Below are positions 12,802 to 26,500 of a stretch of DNA of 64,000 bases, in pieces (the first letter of the stretch is position 1; the number at the start of each line of letters is the position of its first letter). A program made the translations under genes and the position numbers. The notes beneath the pieces are model-generated. The model was not told the origin of the DNA, searched no databases, and saw only the letters and a program-made list of their open reading frames with translations. Source of the DNA: Straminergon stramineum. Taxonomy: Eukaryota > Streptophyta > Bryopsida > Hypnales > Calliergonaceae. The stretch spans positions 4,776,501 to 4,840,500 of the forward strand of contig OY987269.1 in assembly GCA_963920665.1 (NCBI GenBank), written 5' to 3'.

Positions 12802-14920
12802 ATGGCATCTCGAAACCAGTCCCGATTGCTGCTGCGGACTCTCCTCCAGCGTAGTGGTGAGCTCGGGAGTGGTGGTGCCAATGCGAGAGGGGTGAGCACC
12901 CTGGAGCTTTTACTATCGCGCCAGAGTGTCGATGGGGATGCGACGAATGGAACGGAGGATTTCGCCAGCAAGATTTTGTTGGAAATGCGAGGCAGGAAGG
13001 GCGAGGAGGTGAGAGTTTGGTTGTTGTGTGTCAGAGTTGTTGTTGTTGTTTCTGATTAGGTTTAGACAATTTGATCTCTAGAGTCCATCGTGGTTAGAAT
13101 TTTTTTCTTATGCTTGTGGTTGGCTCTCAGAAACAAGCTTCTAATGAGGAGAGCGCCCCCGACAGTGGCAGCAGCTACCTTTCGCAGCTCACCATGCGAG
13201 GATTAAAGGCGCGGACGGAGGATGGCGCACCTGCTCAATCGCCTCGTATGGATCCATCCTCCTACTTCTTGTGTGCAATGCGAAGAGTTTTGACTGGATT
13301 TAGGGTTTGGGGTTTTAGGGTTTCAGTTGCAGATTCTTTGCAAAACAAGACTTTAATTGTTGTGGTGTGATGTTATGTACAATTTTTTTTGTTTGTTGGT
13401 GAATCGTCACCGGTCTGATATGTTTGTTGAATTTCGTTGGGATGTTGGTGAGGGCAGTGCAGAAGCTAGGCCAACTCAGCAGGCTCGGAGATATGAATCA
13501 AGGGCCTGGCTACATGTTCTTGCCTCCCAAGGAGCATCTTCTTGAGAAGGTATCAGTTGGCCTACCTGACTTTTCTCACGTAGATCATGTTTTGTTTAAC
13601 TAATAATCGTCACTGGGATCATGTTTTTTTTGCACTTTTTAGGGGTTCCTATGGGAACTTTTGTTCGATTTCATTTGATCGAAATCCGTCTTGGTCATTT
13701 TAAAACCATGAATTGTTCTGTCTTCAGGGGTTAAGTATCAGTGCTTGAGTGCTTTTCCATGGGCCACTGCTTAGCAATACCTGTGTGTGCCAGTATTACG
13801 CTGATGACCATTTATCATCAATGGAGCGCCACAAGATAGAGTTGAAGAAAGTGAGGGAGGATTACCGAATTCATGAGGGAGACTGTGGTTCTTCACAAGT
13901 GCAAAGTAAGTCTTACAAAAACAAAAATCGAACAATCGACCAGGAAAGGAAGAATGCATTTGCTTTAATAATCGGGCTTAATAGGAATGACGCTGCGGAC
14001 TTGAGACCCCTGGCTTGTCACGTCCACATTTTGACTCTCATTCAGACCGTGGACTTGGATTGCTTCTTGTTGATCAGATACGGTCGGGAACCCATTCCTA
14101 TCATTTCGGCTGTTTTGAGTGGTCTGTCATTAGAATGAATTTCCCTTTTTCAACGTGATACTTGTCCCCATTTTTGAGAGTATTCCAATGCGCTGAAATA
14201 TGTATTATTTGGATAAGTTATGCTTATAGGGTGAGTAATCCACGGGTAGGCATTTATTCTTCTGCTGTGTCAAAATTAGTAGATTTTAATTCTGTGCTTG
14301 TTAGTAATATTTTCTCCACTAGTGGACTATTTCATGGCCTCCCCAGGGCAATAGGTCTCCAACAAGAACGGGTTTACTGCCTTAGGTGTATTAATTTATT
14401 GATTTTTGGGCTTATGTTGCCTCAACTTCTGTCTTAAACTTTAGCGCACTTTCTTGTCTTCAGATGCTCATTGGTTATGTTTCATGCAGTTGCCCTTCTC
14501 ACAGCAAAGATCAAGTTCATGGCTGAGCACATGAAGAGTCACAAAAAGGTATAACTGCACTTTCTATTTCACTCCCATTCCTGCTGTGAGAATTTTTTCC
14601 ATCTGTAGTTGTATCGTGAGCGTACACTAGGAATTATAACTCCGGGAGACACCTTCTGTTGTTAAACCTACATGAGCTACAGCATGTCCACGAAGGAACA
14701 TGACATGAATAAAACGCTAGATCGATTGAACATATTTTTCTTCTTGAGCTCCAATTATTTGAGTTTTTTTCTGCAGGACTTGCATTCGAGGAAGGGCCTC
14801 GAAGGTATGATCGAGCAGCGGAAAAAGTTGTTGAAATATTTGCGACGAACAGATTGGGATGAATATTGTGTTCTTATCACAAGATTAGGACTTCGGGACA
14901 GGCCAAACGAAGTGCGATAG
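12802..14920 (+). CDS. Organellar (probably mitochondrial) small-subunit ribosomal protein uS15
   Basis: The protein binds small-subunit rRNA and takes part in organelle ribosome assembly. Exons 12802-13008, 13131-13245, 13458-13549, 13794-13905, 14490-14548 and 14777-14920 give 242 residues, all phases agreeing. The C-terminal ~90 residues are the S15 domain: REDYRIHEGDCGSSQVQIAL, LLTAKIKFMAEHMKSHKKD, HSRKGLEGMIEQRKKLLKYL and a final LITRLGLRDRPNEVR. The N-terminus (MASRNQSRLLLRTLLQR) is Arg/Ser/Leu-rich without acids, as in mitochondrial presequences, and residues 30-140 are a plant-type extension. The length is well above bacterial S15 (~89). Dual or plastid targeting cannot be excluded from sequence alone. 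The ATG at 12802 follows a GC-rich leader and is the first in frame in exon 1. Confidence 0.9.
13297..13326 (+). other. Interstitial telomere-like motifs in uS15 intron 2
   Basis: GGATTTAGGGTTTGGGGTTT is followed directly by TAGGGTTTCAG. Plant telobox motifs (AAACCCTA on the other strand) are common near translation-related genes, so it may be regulatory rather than a telomere scar. Confidence 0.5.
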
Positions 14921-15223
14921 CTCAGAAAATGTTGTCCATTTTGGATATTTCTTTAAGTGGCCGGAGTTTTGATATGATTCATTCATTTCTCTGTTGCTTC
15001 TACACCGTCCTCTTTCTCTCTTCAATACCTACAGTGAGACCACCTTCAGGTGGGATCGATGGCATGCACTCATAGTCTCATACAATGGACTGAATTCTTA
15101 GCTCTTTAACTTTCACCCTGGAAGGACGGAGCCTATGACCATTTCATTTTCCTCAACATCCTTGGCGATATTTGCTGTATATTGCTACTAAATTTGAGTG
15201 ATAGTAGTTTTATTTTATTTTTC

Positions 15224-15700
15224 AGAGATGAAATCACATATAACTATTAGATTTATTGGTGATGATTTCAAATTACCATGATTATACTGATGAAAAAGTG
15301 AAGAAAATTCATATCTAATTCATAGTCAACCCCGAAAATCTGAAAATTTCTTCAGATGTGTAAATTAGAGTGAGAAGGCTATAGTGTAAGCAAAGTTCAG
15401 GTGTCATTCTATTATTAGAAAATCAATAGACCACAAAAATAGGCCCAATGTACAAATTGCAACATGATTTTCAATTTTATGAATTTTTGAAAGTTTCAAA
15501 TTGGAGTGAGAAGTAGATTCAATAAACGTCATTTCATTAATGAGGTTCAAATTCCAAAAAGATCATTTTCATGGCTCAAGAACAAATAGGTAGGAGTTAG
15601 CGAATTCCCAAAATGGATCACTTTCATGGCTCAAATTCATGGCTTAAGAACAAAGAGGTAGGAGTTTGCAAAATACACTACAAGGACATTGATCTTTTGT
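15224..15700 (+). repeat. Dispersed repeat, copy 1 (pairs with 17548-17945)
   Basis: It shares with the second copy, in the same order, TTTTCAGAGATGAA, GAAGAAAATTC, TGTCATTCTA, TTAGAAAATC, TTTCTAATTGGAGT-like and TTCATTTCATTA blocks, ending near a CACTACAAGG / TACTACAAGGG junction and GATCCATGG. The copies are diverged by many substitutions and small indels. Confidence 0.6.
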
Positions 15701-16230
15701 GATCCATGGCACATACTTCCTCATTTTTAGCTAATTCTTGGACCCCCTCTGAAGTCATTCTTTTGTGTCTTTTGATAGGAAGAATCTTTCATACCAATTG
15801 AATATGGATGAAAACTTTTTATATTTGCATCATCCAACAAATTTATTTTGTCATCAAAAAATCACATTTAGGCTCCTCATACTTTCTAGTGTTTGAAGAC
15901 AAACCTTATAGGATAGAATCAAAATCAAAATCCTTCACTTTCTGTGCCCTATTTGGCAACTATATGTGGGTAAAAAACATTCTATTTTGTTTTTGTAGAG
16001 GAAATCACATTTCAAAGTTGATATTCTTGAGCTCTTTGAACCATGAAATATTTGCAAATCTAGATCATACAATATGAGGAAATTAGCTCAAGAATATTAT
16101 ATTTTTTGGTAAAATTGGAAAATTTAGCTTCCTGGAAGGTTTCTTGATTTTAAGCTTGATTAAAAAAATGAGGTTATCAAGTTTAGCTTGTAATACATTT
16201 CAAATCTAAAGAATTTTAAATTGTGAGCAT

Positions 16231-17400
16231 TTAACCCCTAAAGGACCAAGGCACATTTTAGGTAGAAATTGTAAAAAGCTACCACTTTATAGGATAGTGA
16301 AAAAAAATGAAAAAAAAAAGTTTTTTTTCAAAAATAAACTGTACAAATTTGTTCTAGACTACTATGGGAATGTGTGGAAAAAATTTCAAAAACTTTGACC
16401 GTTCGGATTGAAAGATTATAACATTTGGAGTTAGTAGAAAAAGTTTTTTTTCAACCTTGGGAAAATCAAGAGTAGAAAACTTATTCTATTGAAAAAATGT
16501 CAAAGTCTAAAATATAAAATTTCTAATGAAATGAAATGTGAAAATTAAAACTATCAATCAACATGCAAGTATATTCAAACTATTGTATATGACATTCTAG
16601 CCCCCAAAGAGGTCAAAGACAAAAAAGTGTTTAATGAAATGATTTGTAGAAAAACATAGAAACAAAATATGCACCCACTCATCTTGGAATTTGATAATTT
16701 TGGGTTGACTACCTTGGTGATAGGACTATAGCCTCCTAGGACTAGAGTAGTCTACAACTTATGAACAATGTTCTTTGAGAGTGAATCTTCCATTGAAATT
16801 TGCACCTCCTTTAACTCCTATTAACTCCTAAAGGAATAAGGGCTAGTCTAGATTTCCAAAATTATGAGGATGTATTATAAAATACAATTTAGAAGAACTT
16901 AATGATGACTCTCAAATGATAGTTGTAAAAGATGATCTATAGACCATATTGTTAGATCAACTAGTACAAAAAGAAATATTTTTCAATAAATTTGAAGGAA
17001 GAAATTAGAAATTCCTTCTAAAATCAATTGTAGATTGAATATTTGTGATTTTCAAGAGAATTTTTGCCTACAAGTTCAAAATGTTCAATTATAATCAAAA
17101 AGATTTTTGAGGATTTTTATTTCATTTTTTATTCAAGTTTTTTTGAAGGGTCTTTTGTTGAATTGAAAAGGTTACTTTTCGAGTCAAAACCTATCAATAC
17201 CTATTGAATAATATAATACTACAATATTCGCAAATCAAAGTCTTTAAAATCTATACCATACAAATGTTGAAGAACTAATGCACGATCTTAAAAGAAAATG
17301 ATGGATGAAAAAATACAATTCTTTGTGCTTTGGATGTCTTTGTATTCATTTGTTGTTCAAAATTTGAATGCTTGATCCTTCAAGGGTTAAAAGATTTTAA
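16231..17400. mobile_element. Possible long TTAACCCC-ended element
   Basis: The left edge TTAACCCCTAAAGGACCAAG matches the left edge at 21187. The right edge CCTTCAAGGGTTAA matches the family's right ends loosely. The 1.17-kb interior is AT-rich and noncoding, with another degenerate end (AACTCCTAAAGGAATAAGGG) near 16820, so it may be two nested or truncated copies instead of one. Confidence 0.4.
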
Positions 17401-17547
17401 TTTTTTTTTAATTTTTATTGTAGTGAACAAGTTTTCTTACATCCTAGAAGGATAGGCTGATAACCACTAATTTTAAGCCTCATTGTCCATCACTCTAATT
17501 GATGCCATTTTGCAATCAGGATATGAATGAAAAATTTTACATTTGTT

Positions 17548-17945
17548 TTTCAGAGATGAAGTCATATAATTTTCAAATTTTTGGGATTTTTTGGAAATTA
17601 TCATGAATATTTTAGAAAAAAATGAAGAAAATTCTTACCGAATACAAAATATACTCAAAAGATCTGAATTTTTTACCATAGATGTCTATTATAGTATATA
17701 ATATCATAGTATAAACTAAAGTTATCATGTCATTCTAAAATTAGAAAATCCACAAACCATAATTATAGGCTGAGAGTTCATATTGTTATAAAATATTGAA
17801 ATTTCTAATTGGAGTAGAAACTACACTTAATAAGCTTCATTTCATTAGTTGTATTCAAATTTAGAAAATATGATTTCTATGCCAATTTTCACATCAAGAA
17901 TAAATAACAAGAAATAGTAAAATGTACTACAAGGGTGATCCATGG
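17548..17945 (+). repeat. Dispersed repeat, copy 2 (pairs with 15224-15700)
   Basis: Same block order as copy 1 about 2.3 kb upstream, shorter by internal deletions, ending TACTACAAGGGTGATCCATG. Confidence 0.6.
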
Positions 17946-19383
17946 ATTAAACATCTTTTGCTTTAGAAAAGCCAATATACCATAAGAATTTGCAATCAGT
18001 CTTGAAATTTAACCCCTCAATTCTATCCTTCAATCTGCATGGACATGATGCTTTCTATAGTATAGAAAAAAACTTGAATAAACTTTATTTGAATCCTACT
18101 ATCCACTCAAAAGACAGCCTCCGCTTCCTACTCAATTAATTAGCCCCCCTCCCTCCCCCCCAAAATTTGTAACCATTGATCGTTTTTGAAAAAAAATAAA
18201 AACACCCCCTTCCCTGCCATTGATCCTGATATGAATATTATGATACCATATATATACCATATGTATACGGATACAAAAACAGATACGGATTATCCCATAT
18301 CAATTGTCAAACAACTTCGTTTTGAAAAATACAAGAGTGCGGGGGTACTGGGTTCTGAAAAATAATTTGATTGTTTCAACATGCCTTCCTCACTATCCAC
18401 TCAAAAGATAGCTTCTATATCCACTCAATCCTATATAGTTATATTAGATAAAGTGGCCACATTTTAATGTGGAAGTTGTTGCTATGGGATATTTGTGAAA
18501 GTTGAATTGCTCAATTTTAAATACTAGGACTTATATAGGGATTAAGATCAATGACTAGAAAAGTGACAACTTCTTGAAATTTGTTGTTTCAATATGTATG
18601 GAATTTTTTCGTTTTTGATACTTGTAAAAATTGGTATAAAACTTGTGCAAATCCAAACTTGTAAAGGCCATTCTAATGTCAATATGTATTTTAAAGAAGT
18701 ATGTTGCCTACTTGGAGTTATGATAGGAATTCCTTAAGATTTATCAAGATCCAATCAACAACTAAAGATTGCTTTTACAAACTGTCTACATAATTTAGTT
18801 TGTAGAAGCAAACAATATGGCTTCCAAGCCTTGTCATTGTAGAGGTGATTAGGTGACTATTCGCTAAAAATGTATTCCAACAAATTCTAAAAATAATGGA
18901 TGACAAAACGTTTTGTTCTATCCTACAACCTCAGGTAAAGTCATCCAAATGGACATTTAGTGTTTGCAGCAATTATATAGGTTTAAGCAAGTATTTGACA
19001 TACTAATTTCATCATATACCCTACAAAATTGAAAATTCAAGGCTATATGCTTATGAAGATTTCAGAAACTTGCTTGAAGAAGTTTAATGATCTAAATTTG
19101 TGATTTGTGAAAAGCTATGATTTGATATTTTTGCCATGGCTCCTAACATTTTTGCAAAATTGGTTTGTGACCTAAGAGTTTATTATGCCTATGCATTCAA
19201 AATGTCCATGCAGTAGAAAAGAATGATGTTCTTCCTTTACAAAATGCAATTACAAAATCATATATTTAGAGATGTGTATGGAGGTAAATACATGCATGTG
19301 TAGATACAAATATCAATACAATGATTATGCCCTATAAGTGTCATATAGTATAATAAAATAAAATTAAAAATAATTTTATAATT

Positions 19384-20010
19384 TTATAATTCAGAAAAAC
19401 TACAAAACTCAATAACTTTTTTGTTGTGAGTCAAAACTCCACAAAACAAAGTCCATGCACTCCTCCTTACTAAGGGCTTTTTGAAGCTACCATGAACACA
19501 ATTGAGGGATGCACGGTTATGGAGATCTAAACATAACAAAAAATCCAAAAATAAAACAAATAACCCCATATTAGGTGTAAAATAGTGTACCCATGACATT
19601 GCCACAACCTATTTTGAAGTACCTATAATTTTTGAATTTTTGAATATTTAAAAACTTTGAAATTTAATATCTTCTATGCACGAAGGAGTGTAAGGGCTTT
19701 GTTGTGGTGTAAAACTAGTAGCATTCATGACACAAATAGAAAGCTTTAAGCATGAAGGAATGCAAGGGCTTTGTTTCATGGCATTTGAATATGTATTGTG
19801 AAAGTTATGTTTTTTTCAATGTAAATAATAATTTAATTTAAAAATAATTCAAAAATCCCATAACTTCCACACCATAGGTCCAAATGCCACAAATCAAAGT
19901 CTGCGCACCCCTCATGGAGAGCTCTCCAATGGTACCAAAAATGCAACCAAGGGACTCATCATTTCTTAGATCTCAACATATCAAACAAACAAAACAACCA
20001 ACCTAATTTA
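19384..20010 (+). repeat. Two diverged copies of a ~170 bp repeat
   Basis: The segments at about 19390-19560 and 19855-19995 share in order AACTCC/CTTCCAC, CACAAAACAAAGTC versus CACAAATCAAAGTC, GCACTCCT versus GCACCCCT, and AGATCTAAACAT versus AGATCTCAACAT. AGGGCTTTGTT recurs twice between them. Confidence 0.5.
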
Positions 20011-20597
20011 ACATATAAGATACTTATATTGATGTGGACACAAATATGGATGTAGATACACCAATCTCCCATATCTTTTGTTGAGCAACCTGAGATTCAA
20101 CCAATAAATGGTCCCTGAAATATAAAAATTTCATGAAGGGGGTACTAGGTTTTCACTATGCACTCAAATATACACCAACAATATGTCACTTTTTGGTCAC
20201 AACGTACATACAGTATGAAGCGTGATACTAATAAATCCTTAAGAAAATTGCGCTTGCATTCTGAAGGATGGATTTAAAACAATTGCTTATGAATATGATA
20301 ATGGAGCAATTGGTTCTCCGAAGGGCCTTCAAACTCAAGAAAATACTAGTTCAAAATCCCCAAATAAGGTACACATTCATGACTGAAACACTAAGGGAAT
20401 AAACAGGCACCCTCTAAATTTGAATGCTATGGATTCCTTTATGAGTTAGAGGACGTTTTGAACGCTAACGGATTCCAATCTATGCGAGGAGAGCAAAATT
20501 CAACGTACCACAAATGATGCAAATAGAACGAATCAAAGTAGGTGAGACTATACACAACTAAATAAATTTGATTACAGGTAATATGAGCAGTGGCATT

Positions 20598-23500
20598 TTA
20601 ACCTCTGCCTTTTAGAACTCTCGAGTCTGAAATGGACTCACTAGTGCCTATAGTTTCTCCTGCCTGCTTATATTGTACGTCAAGACGATTCATCTCCATA
20701 TCGAAAGATCCTTGCCTGCACTTGGATATCAAAATATGCAATAATTGTTTCAGATCATTAACATCTTCTCCTCCCCAAAACAAGCGTCTACGCTACAAAA
20801 AGCTGCGCCCTTTAGAACTGACTTACTTTTTCAAGTAAGGTCCTACTCAAACTTCCTCACACGCAGCTTTTGTCAAATCAAAGTCTCCTCCTTTTCGATC
20901 CAGAACAAACAAAATTTGCAAACTCTAACCTTGGCAATCTGCAAGTTTTGTTGGCTCAGGACCAAACGGGAGGAGATGAATTGCATCAACATAAGCTCCA
21001 ACTACATTTGGTTCTTATGTACATTAATTTTGTTACTCAGAAACTGAGCCCTAGTCTCTAACATGAAATAAGCAACATCAACAACATGAATAAGCTACAA
21101 AACCTCTTGTAGCTCTGTTTTGTGCAGGTTCATCATTCTCAAGGAACCATGTTTGGGAACCCATGCTTCCATCTACTTAGGTTTGTGCTAACCCCTAAAG
21201 GACCAAGAGGCACAAATGGGGATTCATCTATTTTAAGTAGTTTTGAATAGATCATTTAAGGATTTCTTTTGTCCAACTTTATTTCTTTTCCGACGAATAA
21301 ATGCAGTGTTCCGTCAATGATTATGGTGGTAAAAAATTTACCCCCATAAGAATCATGATAAACTCACATATGATCAATCAAATTTGGCCATTTTCAACCC
21401 ATTAATCCTTGCTCCTTTAGGGGTTTAACACTTTGAAGTCTAAGCAGCTGAAAATGGCTTGCTATTACAACTAAAGGAATGTCACATCCTGGACCTTCAA
21501 GGGTTAAGCAAAATTGAAAAACAACAAAACGCATAGGAGTTTATATCATACCTTATCCTGGTGTTCCTGGACCGCTTTGCAAATGGCGGTTCGTCCTCTA
21601 GATAAGGAGCACTGTCATATGACATACTTACTGGACCAGATGGCTGAGAGAACTCAGAACCATTCGAAGCCCTGCTTGGGTCTCCCTGGCTTTCCTGATC
21701 CCCACGTCTTTCCACATCCCAATTCTCTGGAGTACTCATTAATGGTCCTGCCGAGTAGTCGTTGTCTCGAGATGTTGCACACGGAAAAAGTTGGAATTCA
21801 CGTGGTGGCTGCAGTCAAAATATGAGACTTCTAAATTTTCTCGTTCACGTTATTTGGACTACAGTAAAAAAGGTATTTAGTGTAACTACTTACTCAAGGC
21901 TCTAACTTTTTACGAAAGATGAATATTGATACCAAAAGCATAGATATCAATACTATTTAACGAGGAGGATCTATAAAGATAGTTAGTAAAAATATTCATC
22001 AAGAGTAAAAGTTTATAGCATTTTAAAATCAATTAGTGTAGGTGACGCTGGATACAGTTTTTAGTGCAGTGTAAAGTTGACATTGAACGAAGTGAGGTAA
22101 ATAAACAAATACAATAATCAAATATAGGATTCTTGTTGTCTCCAGCTTGTTGCTTCAACCTGTGCCATCTAACGTGTCCTCAAGATTTTTTTACCCATCC
22201 GGCACAAGAAAAGCTGGATAAGCTGTCATTACCTGCTGCACAATGACTGGGCGATCAGAATATGCCTTGATTGCAAGGTTGCGAAGAGTATCTCGCCGTA
22301 GATTGGTCAGCCTCTGCTGCTGCTCTACTTCACGTTGAAGCAATTGCTCTAGCTTTACCTTGCCGCCATCCGTATGATTGGCTGACATTTCCAGTTCCCT
22401 CTGCAGAGGAAAAAGCAGAAGGGTTATCGTTCCAGGCAAAGAACACCGTAGAGAAATAATCCAAAACTGCACTTCGAAAAGTTCTCCAAAACTCAAAGTT
22501 TCTGGGACTCTAAGAGTGCACCAAACTCTACTTATAGCGCGAAACGGGTCTTCAAAATGTTATTTTTAGCCTTAATCCGGAACATTTTGTCCAACAGGAA
22601 GATCATTTTGAGACGGAGGTAGTACTAAAATAAGCTGGGATCTGATCCCGTCTGACTCCTATACCTGTTCTTTGAATGCAAAATGGAGTTGTCCACTGTC
22701 CCTTGAAGTGGTCAACAGCCTCCCACTTATGAAAGCGAGTTAAGATTTCATACAAATTTAAACTCAACAGATTTGGCTCTTGAAACCAAGTGATCTCTCC
22801 CAGTATTATGTCCACGCACACTCCTATATATTGGTTAAATACTTATAGTGACGCAAATTGTACCCTCCACCTTATGTCCAGGCTTCTTGTATTGTGTGTT
22901 CCCCACCTAAAGACGAAATATTTACCTCCAGTAGGCCAAGCGCAACGGCAGGCTCGTTAGTCTTCCAGACTGGATTGTCAGGCAGAGTCGACGGTCCCCT
23001 TCCTGCTAACGGGTACGGCAAGACATCTAGCGATTTGTTCATACCCTTGAACTGCAACAGCCCACAGGATGAGACTATTTTTTAAGCCAGAAAAAATCAC
23101 GCGTTGAGAATCATTTCAAATCATACCTGCCTCGTCATGAAACCCTGCATGACTTTTTGAAATTCGCATCATGAAACCCTAATATCTGTTCTCGGAATGG
23201 TATACGAAATTTTACGAAGATTGTTTCAGCATTGTCGTAGTACCCAATATCTCCTCCAATAATTCAATCAATCAATCAATCAATTCAAATTTGCGAGTTT
23301 TCCAGTCTGTAAATCATAACAGTCATAGATCTTAAGTAAACGATTGTAAAAGTTTGAGATTCATATAATGTGGAAACTCTCACAAGATACCAAGAGAATC
23401 AGAATCTCAAAAGAAAGATTGCTCACATAAGTGTGGAAGAGAGCCTCATCAGCCGAGCAGCGTCGTTGAGGTGCGAATGCCAACATTCGTTGCAGTAGGT

Positions 23501-26500
23501 CCAACGCGTTGTCATCCACTAATCCCGATAATTGTTTCACAATGTTTCCTGCCTGAAAGCATAAATGATTACAAGGTGAGCTACTCTTCCTAATCAAGAC
23601 CTTCAATGCGTTCCAAGTTGCGACAGAACAGATGTTGCGAAAAGTAAACACTAAAAAGAGCGAGATATCACTGCGAGTATGAAGTATCAGTGTTGTATCA
23701 ACTTCAAAAAGATTCAACAGACAACCTGAATTGTGACGAATGAGAGAAACCATAAACTCAAACGACGATGAAGCTTTTCAAACTTAGAGTAATGTAGAGA
23801 ATACTAAAACCGTTAGTAGCCTGATCCTGTTTCCGACACTGACCATTGTTTCTGACAGCAACTCATCTATTCGGGCACTTGGTTGGAATTATTAGAGAGT
23901 GATGTAAGGGTGGCTTAGGTAAATGTCTAAGTCTATGGCAAGTGATCTTTGAATGGAAATAGAGTTTGTCTACTATCACTTGTAGTGGTCTACAACCTCC
24001 CGACACTGAAATTACATAAGAAATCCATACGCAGAGATAAAAATTTGGTGAAAACAGATTTGGTTCTTGTACCCATAGATCTCTCCACACCTCCCAAGAA
24101 TCACACTCCTAAACATTGGTTTAAATGCTTAAAGGAGCGCATATAGTATCCTCTACCCTAACCCTGCGAAACGAAATATTCTTGCCCCAACAAACACAAG
24201 ACACATTGTGCTACGAGCCTCACCCTTCCCGGTACCTTCTTCAGGTACGCTCGCCAATGTTCGCCAGGGACACTCTCGATGTCTTTCCAGCAAGGAGTGC
24301 CAATCACGTTGAAAATTACGTCCAACTGTAACGTGAAGTGTCAGCACCAAAAGTGTATTCCGCTTATAATGCAACGAAGAACAAGTGAAGGATGTAGCCA
24401 ACGAAAGATTTTAATGCAAAACGCCAAGAACATGATTCAAAGTGTGAATTAGACAGTGTAAAGAATTGTAGACAACATCACAGAGAGATTAAACATGGGG
24501 AGGGAGGACAAGCATGAGACAATTCACTAGGAAAACCTCCAGTAATCGCCTACTCGTACCTCCATGTAAGATACTTATGTCACTATTTAGAGTATTCAAT
24601 TCACAATATTTCAACATATTCAAGGAAATCAATGTGAAGATCTCCCTACGAATGACCTACTTAACCACCATCTCCCCATTTGCACATCTCCCTGTAATGG
24701 CCAAAATCACTTTAGATTCTATATTTTTGAGGTATTCATTTGACATGTAGCAAGTCAATGCGGAACAAGGGCAGCTTCCGTGGTGGCACCTGATCGTGTA
24801 GCTCTGATGTAATATCGCTGTTATACGATTCACCTCTTAATGGAGTGGTTGGTTCTCCACTGAGGACGGATGTCAATGCAGTCAAAGTCATAAGAATGGA
24901 ACAAAACATACAGATTAAGATAGTAAAGCAATAAAATTCCCTACTCTATAATGAATGAATTCTTGTTCTTCTACAATCATAGCTTGAACAGATTCCTGGT
25001 TCAAGTTTTCAAAATGTCATTCCTTGGTCTAAAGTTTGCCTTCGTTTTAAGAGAAAAGCAGGATATTACAAATCCGAACACTATAATTATAATCAGAACA
25101 TCACAAAAGCTCAGCATCTTCAGGGCCGATTACACAATAGGCAAGGACTGAACTCGCACCGCACTCCAAAAAGAGGTTTCGTTTGAAGACCACGGTGTTG
25201 ATTACTTTGCCGCATCAGAAGCTCCTGAATCACATGAAAACGCGTAAAGCATTTGAGTAGCTGGAAGTGCCACATGTGAATCATTCGAATGATTCATGGA
25301 TAAGATCCACCAAGTCGATAAGTTCACGTGATATCAGGTCAAAACACTACCAAAGGACAAGCATTAGAAACGGTTCTGACTAGGGATTGGCTTCACCCCT
25401 TTATTTTCAAACTTTCCAATGCAGCTGACAAAATCTCAATATCCTGTAATGAGAAGATTCAAGAACACCTATTTCAAACTCTACATCAGGAAGTTGAACT
25501 GGTTTTGACGAGCGTACCCAAAAGATGCAACCAACTGACCACCTGAAACACACCAATCAGGAGCGTACGAAACAAGAAATGATTTCAAAGTGGTAGATAC
25601 AATAAACGAACATATTTTGAAAAGAGTCGGAGATTCTAGGTAAATAACAAAAGTATGGACGGCTGGGGAGATATAGGGTGTCTGACACGTAGACAACTAT
25701 TTATCTGAGGCAAAGTTACAAGCATGCATGGCATACAAATTTGCACAAGAAGAGCGGATTCTAAAAAGTCAAAGTGTCTTTGAATGGCTAAGAGACGCAA
25801 TTAAATACTGGTTTGAACTTACACATCAATAGCAGATGTGTATTGGCCTTGAGACATAACCACCTCAGGTGCACGGTGGCTTGGAGTAACTACCTGTGCA
25901 AAGACAATTTGTGGAATCTCTTAAACCCCCAGTGCCTAAACTAAAAGTAGAAAGTTCACTTTAGAAGCCAATAGTCGACTATAGTAGCTTTCAAAAAGTA
26001 TTTCTATCATTCAAAAATGGAAAGCATTCCTTCGTTCTATAGATGCGTTTTGTTGGCTTCCTTGAACCTTCCTAAAAGATCTTCTTTAACTCGTATAAAT
26101 ATGAAAGCAACTCCTTTTGGCCACTTCGGTATTTAGGGGTTAAGCTAGCGTGAACACGAATAAGAAGTTATGTTAGAAGTCTATCTGGGATTTCGTCAAT
26201 TTACATGTCCGAAATTGAAATCTACAAATGCAATCTCAAATCAAAAACTAGGTTGCTGATTATCAGAAGTGGACATTGGGTCAATGAAGACTGCACTTAC
26301 TGTCTTTGTGTATTGTCTGGTCAGAACGGGTCGCTTCCTGCGCCCGGTAGTCGGTTTCGCATCCATGTAACTTGAAGTCTGAGTAGAAACACAGAGCATA
26401 AATATTATATCATCTAATTACTAAAAGCGCTCCGAGATGAAAATATATGGAACACCGACATGATTCCCAAATACAACTTCCTCAGAAGACAGCCCATAGG

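Larger units (their letters stand above)
14921..20597. other. Gene-poor repeat-rich interval
   Basis: No coding gene is supported over about 5.7 kb. The frame at 15808-16077 (89 residues) is AT-driven and not recognisable. Duplicated blocks inside are listed separately. The rest is AT-rich single-copy-looking DNA. Confidence 0.6.
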
